This document shows, one piece after another, positions 1 to 8,175 of a stretch of 64,000 bases of DNA. Where the stretch lies: the NCBI RefSeq assembly GCF_033126985.1, contig NZ_AP024714.1, forward strand, positions 2,186,990-2,250,989, read 5' to 3'. The notes beneath the pieces were generated by a model. That model was not told the origin of the DNA and did not search any database. It saw nothing but the letters and a program-made list of their open reading frames with translations. Each line of letters begins with the position of its first letter. The stretch's first letter is position 1. The translations under genes and the position numbers were made by a program. The DNA comes from Methylomarinovum caldicuralii (GTDB taxonomy: Bacteria; Pseudomonadota; Gammaproteobacteria; Methylococcales; Methylothermaceae).

Positions 1-1
1 G

Positions 2-1318
2 GAGCAGGCCTATAAGCGGGAGTTCGCCTTTCTGGACACCCAGCGGCGGGAACTGCAGCGCCTGTTGCAGACACTGCAACACGACAACCAGCGCCAAAAA
101 GCCCGCCTGACAAACCAGATCGACCGTCTGCAACGCCAGATTCTCGATCTGACGCTCGAGGCCAAGCGCCTTGAAGAGGCGATCCTGGAGGCGGAGAAAC
201 AACAGCAATCCCTGCAGGAAAACGCCTCCCTGCTGGAAATGACCCTGACCCAGGCAAAAACCAGTCTCAAAGACGCCGGATTGGAGGTTCCGGCGTTGGA
301 AGGCAGCGATTCGGACAAACTGGGGAAATTGTTCTCTTTGGCCCGCGGCGCGCTGGACGAAGGCAGCCGCCTGCACCGACACGATGGGCATTTCTTTCTG
401 GCAGACGGGCGCGCAGTGCAAGGCACCCTGATTTTCCTGGGAAATATCGCCGCCTACGGTTTGAGCGATGCTGGCAGCGGCATCCTGATCCCCGCCGGCA
501 ACGGTCACTTGAAACTGATCGACCAGCCTGGCGGTGCAGAAACCGCCAAAGCACTGGCCAACGGTGAGTCCCCCTCCTTACTTAGACTGTTTCTGTTCGA
601 GAATCTGAACAAGGCGGTGGAGCTGGAACAGGAAAAAACCTGGAAACAGATCTTGGACGATGGCGGCCCTATTGCGTGGATCATTGCTGCACTTGGCGTC
701 ATCGGCCTGGTTTTGGCGCTCTTGCGCATGGCGATTCTGACACAAGCCGGCTGGGGTGGAAAATCCTGTCTCGGCAAAGTGGTGGACGCGGTGGCGCAGG
801 GTAATCTATCCGCGGCATTGGCCACCGTCGAGAAGGCTTCCGGTGCCTATCCGGCCGTGATGCGGGCCAGTCTGACGCACTTGCATCTGCCGGAAGACGA
901 ATGGGAGATCGCCGTTTCCGACGCGCTGTTACAACAGTCGGTTCGACTTGACCGCTTTGGCAGTCTGATTCTGGTAGCCGCCGCCGTGGCTCCGCTGCTG
1001 GGACTCTTGGGTACCGTCACCGGCATGATCGCCACCTTCGACGTCATCACCCGCTTCGGTACCGGGGACCCCAAGCTCCTGGCCACCGGCATCGCCGTTG
1101 CGCTGATCACCACCCAGGTCGGCCTCATCGTCGCCATTCCTCTGCTGCTGCTGGGCAACGTCCTCAACGGCTGGGCCAAGAGCATCAAGGACAACCTGGA
1201 AATGGCCGCCCTGGAATTGCGGGAAACATACAAGGAACACGACAGCCAGAGTGATTCTTCTGGCGGCGATACCGCGCAAAACGCCGCCGCTGCCCGATAC
1301 GCCGTTTCAGGAGCTTGA
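2..1318 (+). CDS. TtpC-like ExbB/TolQ-family protein of a TonB2 system (5' end outside window)
   Basis: The frame is already open at base 2, so the start lies before the window. The visible N-terminal part is a long Gln/Glu/Leu-rich coiled coil followed by a soluble, presumably periplasmic domain. The C-terminal third has three membrane segments in MotA/TolQ/ExbB arrangement (first near 668-740, then the motif PLLGLLGTVTGMIATF near 1000-1045, then TTQVGLIVAIPLLLL). A coiled-coil periplasmic domain fused to an ExbB channel is the TtpC layout of Vibrio TonB2 loci. It would work in the inner membrane with the ExbB, ExbD and TonB encoded directly downstream. The next gene begins 3 bases after the stop. 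Family assignment is firm; the TtpC name rests on layout and gene order. Confidence 0.85.
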   Translation, partial: EQAYKREFAFLDTQRRELQRLLQTLQHDNQRQKARLTNQIDRLQRQILDLTLEAKRLEEAILEAEKQQQSLQENASLLEMTLTQAKTSLKDAGLEVPALEGSDSDKLGKLFSLARGALDEGSRLHRHDGHFFLADGRAVQGTLIFLGNIAAYGLSDAGSGILIPAGNGHLKLIDQPGGAETAKALANGESPSLLRLFLFENLNKAVELEQEKTWKQILDDGGPIAWIIAALGVIGLVLALLRMAILTQAGWGGKSCLGKVVDAVAQGNLSAALATVEKASGAYPAVMRASLTHLHLPEDEWEIAVSDALLQQSVRLDRFGSLILVAAAVAPLLGLLGTVTGMIATFDVITRFGTGDPKLLATGIAVALITTQVGLIVAIPLLLLGNVLNGWAKSIKDNLEMAALELRETYKEHDSQSDSSGGDTAQNAAAARYAVSGA

Positions 1319-1321
1319 ATC

Positions 1322-1924
1322 GTGCCGATCTCGATGACGCATCTGCTGGCCTATCTGGAGGCCGGCGGCTGGGTGATGCCGCTTTTGGGCTCAACCCTCT
1401 TTCTCCTTTGGTTAATCATCGGTTATCGCTTCATGCTGCTGCAACGCGGCACCCGTACCGAGATTGAGCAACTGTGCCGGCAGATTCTGCAGGGGAAAAC
1501 GCCCCGCGGGCATGGAATACTCCCCTGCACGTGCCGCCTGGCGGCCGAGATCGTTCAGCGTGACCCCAGCCGCTTCAGTGCACTGGATACCCTGTTTTAT
1601 GCGGTGCGCAAACGGCTGGCGCGCTTTGAAACGACCGCCAAGGCACTGGTGGTGATCGCGCCCCTGTTGGGGTTGCTAGGCACCGTTTCCGGCATGATCG
1701 AGACTTTCGATTCACTGGCGGAGATGGCCCTCTTCCGCCAGTCAGGGGGAATCGCCGGCGGGATCTCCAAAGCGCTGTTCACCACCCAGATGGGGCTGGC
1801 GGTGGCGATTCCGGGCTATTTCCTCCTGGCGGTGCTGCAACGGCGCCGCAAGAACCTGGAGAGCGATCTGCTCAAGCTGCAAGATCTGCTTCACGAATCC
1901 CTGCACGAGAACAGTCATGCGTAG
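1322..1924 (+). CDS. exbB: ExbB-type MotA/TolQ/ExbB proton channel protein
   Basis: A 200-residue inner-membrane protein with three predicted helices at about residues 15-37, 104-126 and 148-172. The second carries the family signature LLGLLGTVSGMIETF and the third TTQMGLAVAIPGYF. ExbB forms the stator with ExbD and uses proton-motive force to energise TonB. The start is GTG at 1322, three bases after the previous stop. Its end overlaps the exbD start by 8 bases, so the cluster is almost certainly one transcript. It is a second ExbB-family protein beside the TtpC-like one, as expected for TonB2 systems. Confidence 0.9.
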   Translation: MPISMTHLLAYLEAGGWVMPLLGSTLFLLWLIIGYRFMLLQRGTRTEIEQLCRQILQGKTPRGHGILPCTCRLAAEIVQRDPSRFSALDTLFYAVRKRLARFETTAKALVVIAPLLGLLGTVSGMIETFDSLAEMALFRQSGGIAGGISKALFTTQMGLAVAIPGYFLLAVLQRRRKNLESDLLKLQDLLHESLHENSHA

Positions 1925-2321
1925 ATTGAGACAGGATAGCGAAACCGAAAGCCACATCGACATCTCGCCTCTGATCGATGTGGTGTTCATCTTGCTGATC
2001 TTCTTTGTGGTGACCACCACTTTCGTCAAGGACATGAATCTGGAGATCGAGCGACCTTCCGCAGCCAGCGCCTCGTTGGCGCCGAGCAAGGCGGTACGGA
2101 TCTATATCGACAGCCAGGGGCAGGTCTATATCGACAATCAACCGGTACGGGTCTGGATGGTGCAAAGCCGGGTTCGTGGCCTCCTCCACGAAGGCGCAGA
2201 TAGTGTCCTGGTGGTCACGGATGAAAAAGTACCGTCCGGCCGTCTGGTGGAGGTGGTGGACCAGGCCCGCTTGGCGGGCGCCAAAAACGTCGGCGTCGCG
2301 ACCGAGCAGGAGGCGGGGTGA
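1917..2321 (+). CDS. exbD: ExbD-type biopolymer transport protein
   Basis: A 134-residue protein with one N-terminal membrane helix (about residues 17-38) and a periplasmic domain. The motif ISPLIDVVFILLIFFVVTTT carries the conserved Asp at residue 21 that ExbD/TolR proteins need for proton-driven work. It overlaps exbB upstream by 8 bases and tonB downstream by 4 bases, indicating translational coupling. ExbD rather than TolR is preferred because tonB follows directly and no tolA, tolB or pal is present. Confidence 0.92.
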   Translation: MRRLRQDSETESHIDISPLIDVVFILLIFFVVTTTFVKDMNLEIERPSAASASLAPSKAVRIYIDSQGQVYIDNQPVRVWMVQSRVRGLLHEGADSVLVVTDEKVPSGRLVEVVDQARLAGAKNVGVATEQEAG

Positions 2322-2971
2322 AGGTGATTCAGCTGCAGCCTGAATTCCAACCCCGCTGGCGTTTATGGAGTGCGGCGCTGCTGAGCGCCGTGGTCGGCAC
2401 CACTGCCGTCATGACGCTGGTGGTCTGGATGAACGAGGCCGCCAAGGCCCCTGACCGGCAGCACCGGCAGCATTTCACCCCCCTGGACGTGGCGCCCCCC
2501 AAACCGAAACCCAAACCGAAACCCAAGCCCAAGCCACGCAAGCGTGTCGAACGTAAGCGTTTGAAGCCGGTTCCCACGCCCGATCTGGGTGCGGCCCTGT
2601 CGGGCATCGACTTCGGCCTCCCCGATGTCGGCCTGGAATTTGGCGCCGACGACAGCCTGCTCGGCAACACCAATGTGGATGCCATGACGCAGGAAACGGT
2701 CGACCAACCGCCACAGGTAATTTCAACCGCACCATTCCGGTATCCGCCGCAGGCCAAGAAAAAGGGCATTCAAGGTTACGTGATATTGTCCCTGTTGATC
2801 GACGAAAGCGGCAGCGTCGTGGAAGCGGAGGTACTGGAATCCTCACCGCCCGGCATCTTCGATGCCAGCGCCCTGGAAGGCATCCGGCGTTGGCGTTTCT
2901 CGCCGGCCCGTTACCAGGGCAAACCGGTCAAAACCTGGGTCCAGCAGAAAATCGTCTTCCAACTGGGATAA
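2318..2971 (+). CDS. tonB: TonB family energy transducer
   Basis: A 217-residue protein: short cytoplasmic end, one signal-anchor helix at about residues 18-39, a Pro/Lys linker of repeated PK dipeptides near residues 55-70 that would span the periplasm, and a C-terminal TonB fold (about 135-217) with YPPQAKKKGIQGYVILSLLI and the typical WRFSPA near the end. It transmits inner-membrane energy to outer-membrane receptors. GTG start inside the exbD stop (GTGA overlap). The tandem PK codons are also a short repetitive DNA tract (about 2501-2535). Confidence 0.93.
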   Translation: MKVIQLQPEFQPRWRLWSAALLSAVVGTTAVMTLVVWMNEAAKAPDRQHRQHFTPLDVAPPKPKPKPKPKPKPRKRVERKRLKPVPTPDLGAALSGIDFGLPDVGLEFGADDSLLGNTNVDAMTQETVDQPPQVISTAPFRYPPQAKKKGIQGYVILSLLIDESGSVVEAEVLESSPPGIFDASALEGIRRWRFSPARYQGKPVKTWVQQKIVFQLG

Positions 2972-2973
2972 GC

Positions 2974-4128
2974 ATGCGCCACCTTATCATTTTCCTCTTG
3001 CTGGCAATGCTGGCAGGCCACGTATTGGCCAAACCCGCCGATCCGGCAGCACAATTGGATCTGGCTGCACGCATGGTCAAGGACCGTCATTACACCCGTG
3101 CGCTCGGAATCCTGCTGAAACAATCCCTTCCTGAAGGGGACAGCGACAAAGACGTGGCCTTCCGCCGTCGCTACCACACCATCGCCGGCCTGGCCTATCT
3201 AGGGTTGCAGCAGTATCCCAAAGCCCGGGACGAACTGCTGCAAGCACTGGCTGAAGGTGAAGCCGAACCCCTGCTTTACGTTTATCTGGCGCAGGTCTAT
3301 TACCGTCTTGGCGATTATGCCAAGACCATCGAAGCGATCGACCAGACCGGCGCATTGCTGGATAAATACCCCCAATTGTACGAATTCAAAGCCCAAAGCC
3401 AGTGGAAACTGAAACAGGAAGGAGACGCCTGGAAAACGCTGGCCCAAGCGCGCCGCAAGTTTCCCCAGGACGCCCGATTCCTCAAACGCCAGGTTTATTT
3501 CCTGCTGGACAAGAAGCTCTACCGCCAGGCGGCCGAGCTGGGACTGGCCTACCTGAACCAAGTCCAGGGAGACGCCAAAGCTTATGCGGCGTTGGGCAAC
3601 GCCTTGCTGCGCGGCGGCGAACCGTCCTTAGCGTCTGTCGTCCTGGAAAAGGGCCGTCTGCGCCATCCTGACGATCCGATCCTGGCCAAGTTACTGGCTC
3701 ACAGCTATATCCGCCGTGACATGCCGTTGGCCGCCGCGCTCGTCCTGGAACAGGCCGCCCGCCTCGATCCGAACCTGTATGCCGATGCCGCCGAACTGTA
3801 CCGCCGCGCCGGCGCTCTCTACGAAGCCCTGAACCTCAACGGCAAGATTCCCGATCCGAAACGCAAACGCCGCCAGCGCCTGGCTATCTTGCTGGCACTC
3901 AAGCGTTACGAGGAGGCCCTGGCCATGCAAAGGCCGTTGCGACGCATCGGCTTGTTACAAGAAGATGCGGTGCGCTACGCATTGGCCTATGCCGCTTTCA
4001 AGGCCGGCCGTCTCACGCAGACGGAAACTTTGCTGCAGGGCATCCGCGATCCCAAGATCTTCCGCCAGGCGGCGGAACTGCGCCGCCTGATCCAGCAGTG
4101 CGAACAACAACCCTGGCGCTGCGCCTGA
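2974..4128 (+). CDS. TPR-repeat periplasmic protein of the TonB2 cluster
   Basis: A 384-residue protein. The chosen start is ATG 2974, two bases after the tonB stop, because it gives a signal peptide (MRHLIIFLLLAMLAGHVLA, cleavage after residue 19 or so). A longer frame open from 2890 runs inside tonB and is unlikely. The rest is helical with several TPR-like repeats (for example AGLAYLGLQQYPKARDELLQ and AQVYYRLGDYAKTIEAI). A TPR protein is the usual last gene of TonB2 loci, where it assists the transducer complex. The precise role is unknown. Confidence 0.82.
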   Translation: MRHLIIFLLLAMLAGHVLAKPADPAAQLDLAARMVKDRHYTRALGILLKQSLPEGDSDKDVAFRRRYHTIAGLAYLGLQQYPKARDELLQALAEGEAEPLLYVYLAQVYYRLGDYAKTIEAIDQTGALLDKYPQLYEFKAQSQWKLKQEGDAWKTLAQARRKFPQDARFLKRQVYFLLDKKLYRQAAELGLAYLNQVQGDAKAYAALGNALLRGGEPSLASVVLEKGRLRHPDDPILAKLLAHSYIRRDMPLAAALVLEQAARLDPNLYADAAELYRRAGALYEALNLNGKIPDPKRKRRQRLAILLALKRYEEALAMQRPLRRIGLLQEDAVRYALAYAAFKAGRLTQTETLLQGIRDPKIFRQAAELRRLIQQCEQQPWRCA

Positions 4129-4154
4129 CCGAATCCGCGACAAAACGATCTGAC

Positions 4155-4733
4155 ATGCACTACGCTATTCTTCTGCTGTTGACCCTGCCGCTGGCCGCCT
4201 GGGCCGATGCGGCCCGCGTTCAGCTCTACGTATTCCTGGATCAGACGCCCCTGCCCCAAGTCCGCGTACTGGTGGACGACCGCCACCTCGGCCAGACCGA
4301 TACCTATGGCCATCTGGACATTACGCTGCCTGCCGGCAAGCACCGCATCACCCTCGAGAAACACGCCACCCTTGCGGTGATTGAACGGAATTTCCAGGCT
4401 GGGGAAGACCTGCAGATTTTGATCAATGCCCGCAGCGACGGCCGTCCGCCCCGGATTGCGGTGGAAAGCTCAGCCGCTTCGGCCCCAGCGCCGCAAACCA
4501 CCGGGAAAGCCCAAAAAAAAACCGACAGCCATTCTGGAAGGCCAGGTGATCAGCGCCGTCAACGGCAAACCGCTTGCCGCCGCCGAGGTCTACATCAGCG
4601 GTTTGAATCAACCTGTGGTTACCGACCGCCAGGGACGTTTCCAGGTCAAGGTTCCGGCCGGCACCTACAGCCTCTCGGCTTCCGCCCCCGGTTACAACCT
4701 GATGGTGAAAGAAGGCATCCGGGTGGCGGGTGA
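4155..4733 (+). CDS. N-terminal fragment of a TonB-dependent receptor (signal peptide and first regulatory-like domain)
   Basis: ATG 4155 begins MHYAILLLLTLPLAAWA, a good signal peptide. A small beta-sandwich follows (about residues 20-75) that resembles a carboxypeptidase regulatory-like domain (VLVDDRHLGQTDTYGHLDIT). After the A9 run at 4513-4521 this frame becomes Arg/Gln-rich nonsense and stops at 4733, while the receptor continues in the frame one base later. Dropping one A joins the frames smoothly as KAQKKPTAILEGQ. The pieces are therefore read as one gene of about 1,030 residues broken by one base, or expressed by slippage at the A run. As a stand-alone protein this frame makes no sense beyond about residue 122. 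Confidence 0.6.
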   Translation: MHYAILLLLTLPLAAWADAARVQLYVFLDQTPLPQVRVLVDDRHLGQTDTYGHLDITLPAGKHRITLEKHATLAVIERNFQAGEDLQILINARSDGRPPRIAVESSAASAPAPQTTGKAQKKTDSHSGRPGDQRRQRQTACRRRGLHQRFESTCGYRPPGTFPGQGSGRHLQPLGFRPRLQPDGERRHPGGG

Positions 4734-7254
4734 GAAACCCCTGCAGGTGACCTTGAAGCTGACGCCCGCCGGCATCGAGATGCCGCCTTTCGTGGTTGTC
4801 GAGCCCCATTTGGCCGGCAGCGTCGCCTCGGCGATCAGCGAAGAGCGGGTTTCCAGCGGCGTCACTGATATCCTTGGCGCCGAACAGATCAGCCGCGCCG
4901 GCGACAGCAACGTGGCTGCCGCGCTCAAGCGCGTCGCCGGGGTCACGATCGTACGCGGCAAATTTCCGTATATCCGGGGCCTGGGAGAACGCTATGCCAA
5001 TATCCTCATCAACGGCATCAGCATGCCTTCCCCTGACCCCACCCGCCGGGTGGTGCCGCTGGATTTCTTTCCTTCGGCGATGCTGGACAGCATCCAGGTC
5101 CAAAAGACCCATGACGCCCCCCTGCCCGGGGAATTCTCCGGCGGCATCATCAATCTTCGCACCCGCTCGACGCCGGATGAATTTCTTTTCCGCCTGAGCG
5201 GAAAAATCAGCTATATCGACGGCACGACGTTCGAAAAGGGACTGCGTTACCAAGGCGGCGATTACGACTGGATCGGTGTGGACGACGGCACCCGGGCGCT
5301 CCCGAAATCGTTGGAAAACGCCTTGGGCGGTCTTTCCGGCAGCACCAAACTCCGGCCCAAAACCCGTTTTGCCAAAGGAGGATTTACGCAGGAAGAGTTC
5401 GAACGCTTCGGCGAAGATTTGTCCGACGTATGGAACGTCAAACGGGATACCCTTCCCCCTAACGGCAGAATCAGCGCGGCGCTGGGGGACAAACTGCATT
5501 GGCGCGATTTCAGTTTCGGCTATTATGCCTTTGCCCGCTGGAATCAGAACTGGCGGACCTTCCATGAAATCCGGCGCAAATTCGTCCCCGTCCGCAACGG
5601 CCAGGAACTACAGCTGGCAGAAGACATGAAAGTCTTCCGCACCGTCCGGGAAGTCAATACCAACGCCTATCTGAATGTGGAAAGCACCTGGCGGGAAAAA
5701 CACAAATTGTTCGGCCGGGTCATGCTGCTGCGTCAAAGCACCGACTTCACCCGCATCCGAGAAGGCTTCAGCAACACCGAAGGCGCCGGCCTGCGCCGGG
5801 TACGCCTGTGGTATCGGGAAAACGAGCTGTTCAACTGGCAGGCGGGCACCGACCAAACCTTCGCTTTTCTCAACGACCTGAACCTGAAGTTCCTCTATTC
5901 CCACGCCGTCGCCAGCCGTTACGCCCCCAAGGAACGGCGCTACCGCTACGATCAGAACCTCAACAAAGGCGGTGTCTTCGAATTTTCCAACAAGACCGAC
6001 AACAACCAGATCATCTACAGCGATCTGGACGACCAGGAAGACAGCTGGCGCATCGACCTTACCCTCCCCTATCACTTTTTCGATGATCGCCTGAAAGGTT
6101 CGCTGGCTTCCGGTTACTGGTCCACGCAACGGGAACGCAATTCGAACATCCGCCGTTTCCGCTATGCCGGCAACGTCTCCCCCGACCTGCTCGCCCAACC
6201 GCTGGAAGACATCCTGACGCCGGAAAACATCGGGCCGGGGCGCTTCACCCTGACCGAAGTGACCCGCTCCACCGATAACTACAGCGCCTCCCAGGATCTC
6301 CAGGCTTACTATGTCAAACTGGATTCCACCTTCTTCGACCTGCTGCGCCTGACCGGAGGGGTCAGAATCGAGGAGAACCAACAGACGGTCACGACCTTCG
6401 AGTTGTTCGCCCCCGACAACCAGCCCATCGTCTCGACGCTGGACAGCCGCGACGCCATTCCCTCGGTCACCCTCACCTGGCTGATTTCCGAAGACCAGCA
6501 ATTGCGTCTGGCCTGGAGCAAGACCCTCTCCCGGCCGGACTTCCGCGAACTGTCACCGGCTCCCTTCACCGATCCCAACACCCTGCAGGAGACCGTCGGC
6601 AATCCAGATCTGCAACAAGCGGAAATCATGAACTACGACGCCCGCTGGGAATATTATTTCTCCCCCAAGGAGAATCTGACCCTGGCATTCTTCCACAAGG
6701 AGATTACCAACCCGATCGAGAAGGTATTGCTCGCCGGTCCTGCCGATCTGGCACAATTGCAGAACACCGGCGACGCCACCTTGACAGGGTTCGAAATCGA
6801 GTTCCGTAAAAATCTGGATTTCATCCACCCATGGTTCGAAAATTTCTTCTTCAGCGGTAACTACACTTTTGCCAAATCCGAGGTCACCCTGCTGCCCGAG
6901 AACCTACAGGTACTGACCACGCCCAAACGGCCGCTGCAGGGCGCTTCCAAACACATCCTCAACGCCCGCCTCGGTTACGACAACGAAGATCTGGGCACCC
7001 AGGCCACCCTGCTCTACAACTTCCCCAGCCGCCGTATCGCCCAGGTGGGACAACTGGGCGCACCGGATATCTATGAGGAGCCTTTTCATCAGTTGGATTT
7101 CATCGTAAAGCAGAAATGGAACCGTCATTGGTCCACTCAGGTGCGCCTGCGGAATTTGTTGGACAGTACCGTACGCTTCACCCAAGGGCCGAAAACGGTC
7201 CGTGCTTTCCGCCGTGGGCGCGAATTCGCCTTAGTCATTAACTTCCAATTCTGA
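4426..7254 (+). CDS. TonB-dependent outer-membrane receptor, main body
   Basis: From about 4522 the frame encodes a second regulatory-like domain (ILEGQVISAVNGKPLAAAEV), a plug domain (GAEQISRAGDSNVAAALKRV, then YIRGLGERYANILINGI) and a long beta barrel ending in ...VINFQF, the terminal Phe expected of outer-membrane proteins. It would import a ligand using the TonB system encoded just upstream; the ligand cannot be read from sequence. It lacks its own signal peptide, which lies in the other frame at 4155. The nominal ATG at 4426 is therefore probably not a real start. Its last 24 bases overlap the end of the convergent miaA gene. Confidence 0.85.
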   Translation: MPAATAVRPGLRWKAQPLRPQRRKPPGKPKKKPTAILEGQVISAVNGKPLAAAEVYISGLNQPVVTDRQGRFQVKVPAGTYSLSASAPGYNLMVKEGIRVAGEKPLQVTLKLTPAGIEMPPFVVVEPHLAGSVASAISEERVSSGVTDILGAEQISRAGDSNVAAALKRVAGVTIVRGKFPYIRGLGERYANILINGISMPSPDPTRRVVPLDFFPSAMLDSIQVQKTHDAPLPGEFSGGIINLRTRSTPDEFLFRLSGKISYIDGTTFEKGLRYQGGDYDWIGVDDGTRALPKSLENALGGLSGSTKLRPKTRFAKGGFTQEEFERFGEDLSDVWNVKRDTLPPNGRISAALGDKLHWRDFSFGYYAFARWNQNWRTFHEIRRKFVPVRNGQELQLAEDMKVFRTVREVNTNAYLNVESTWREKHKLFGRVMLLRQSTDFTRIREGFSNTEGAGLRRVRLWYRENELFNWQAGTDQTFAFLNDLNLKFLYSHAVASRYAPKERRYRYDQNLNKGGVFEFSNKTDNNQIIYSDLDDQEDSWRIDLTLPYHFFDDRLKGSLASGYWSTQRERNSNIRRFRYAGNVSPDLLAQPLEDILTPENIGPGRFTLTEVTRSTDNYSASQDLQAYYVKLDSTFFDLLRLTGGVRIEENQQTVTTFELFAPDNQPIVSTLDSRDAIPSVTLTWLISEDQQLRLAWSKTLSRPDFRELSPAPFTDPNTLQETVGNPDLQQAEIMNYDARWEYYFSPKENLTLAFFHKEITNPIEKVLLAGPADLAQLQNTGDATLTGFEIEFRKNLDFIHPWFENFFFSGNYTFAKSEVTLLPENLQVLTTPKRPLQGASKHILNARLGYDNEDLGTQATLLYNFPSRRIAQVGQLGAPDIYEEPFHQLDFIVKQKWNRHWSTQVRLRNLLDSTVRFTQGPKTVRAFRRGREFALVINFQF
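4513..4521 (+). other. A9 homopolymer at the receptor frame change
   Basis: Nine consecutive A (CCCAAAAAAAAACCG) lie at the point where the receptor passes from the signal-peptide frame to the barrel frame. One A fewer makes a single continuous gene. Long A runs are known sites of polymerase slippage and also of sequencing error; the sequence alone does not decide. Confidence 0.6.
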
Positions 7255-8175
7255 TTTGATGCGTTCCACCAGACACGCAACCCCCTCCTCTTTTTGGCCA
7301 CCTTCCAGCCAAAGCGCGTCACGCTCGCGCCGCAGCCAGGTGAACTGGCGTTTGGCCAGCTGGCGGGTGGCGATGACGGCCTTGTCGATCATGGCGGCGT
7401 CATCGTATTCCCCGGCCAGATATCCCCAGACCTGACGATAGCCGACGCTGCGCATCGACGGCAGGCCGGGATGGAGATCGCCGCGGCGGTAGAGACGCTC
7501 CACCTCCTCGATCAAACCTGCCTCCAGCATGGCGTGGAAGCGGGCTTCGATGCGGCGGTGCAGTGCCTGGCGGTCACGCGGGGCGATCACCACCTTCAGC
7601 GGCTGGAAAGGCAGTGTTTCCTGTCCCACCTGCCGCCACCACCAACTCAGGGGTCTGCCGGTGAGGCGCCAGACCTCCAGGGCCCGCTGGATCCGCTGGG
7701 GATCGTTGGGATGGATGCGGGCCGCCGCCTCCGAGTCGAGGGCGGCCAGCCGGCGGTGTAGTTCCACCCAGCCGACCTGGGCCGCCTCCCGGTCGATGGC
7801 GGCCCGTACCGCCGCATCGCCCGGCGGCAGCGGGGCGATGCCGCGCAGCAGGGCGTTGAAGTACAGCATCGTCCCTCCCACCAGGATCGGCCGGCGGCCG
7901 CGGGCCAGAATCGCCTCGACCGCCGCCAGGGCATCGCGGCGGAAACGGCCGGCGGAATAGCTTTCCGCAGGGTCGAGGATATCGACGAGGTGATGGGGAA
8001 TTTCGGCCCGCAGCGCCGGCGGCGGCTTGGCGGTGCCGATGTCCATGCCGCGGTAGACCAGGCTGGAATCGACGCTGACGATCTCGCCCCCGAGCCTCCG
8101 TGCCAGTTCGATGGCGAGATCGCTCTTGCCGGCCGCCGTCGGCCCCATGAGCAGCAAAATCTTCGGACGGGACAT
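7231..8175 (-). CDS. miaA: tRNA dimethylallyltransferase
   Basis: MiaA transfers dimethylallyl from DMAPP to A37 of tRNAs reading UNN codons. The 314-residue protein has the P-loop GPTAAGKSDLA near residue 10, the DSSLVYRGMDIGTAKP substrate segment, and the C-terminal SVGYRQVWGYL and ATRQLAKRQFTWLRR motifs. The start ATG at 8175 overlaps the mutL stop by one base (TGATG). A much longer open frame upstream is only the antisense-rich GC background within mutL. It follows amiB-mutL as in E. coli, and ends inside the last codons of the convergent receptor gene. Confidence 0.96.
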   Translation of the reverse strand: MSRPKILLLMGPTAAGKSDLAIELARRLGGEIVSVDSSLVYRGMDIGTAKPPPALRAEIPHHLVDILDPAESYSAGRFRRDALAAVEAILARGRRPILVGGTMLYFNALLRGIAPLPPGDAAVRAAIDREAAQVGWVELHRRLAALDSEAAARIHPNDPQRIQRALEVWRLTGRPLSWWWRQVGQETLPFQPLKVVIAPRDRQALHRRIEARFHAMLEAGLIEEVERLYRRGDLHPGLPSMRSVGYRQVWGYLAGEYDDAAMIDKAVIATRQLAKRQFTWLRRERDALWLEGGQKEEGVACLVERIKSELEVND

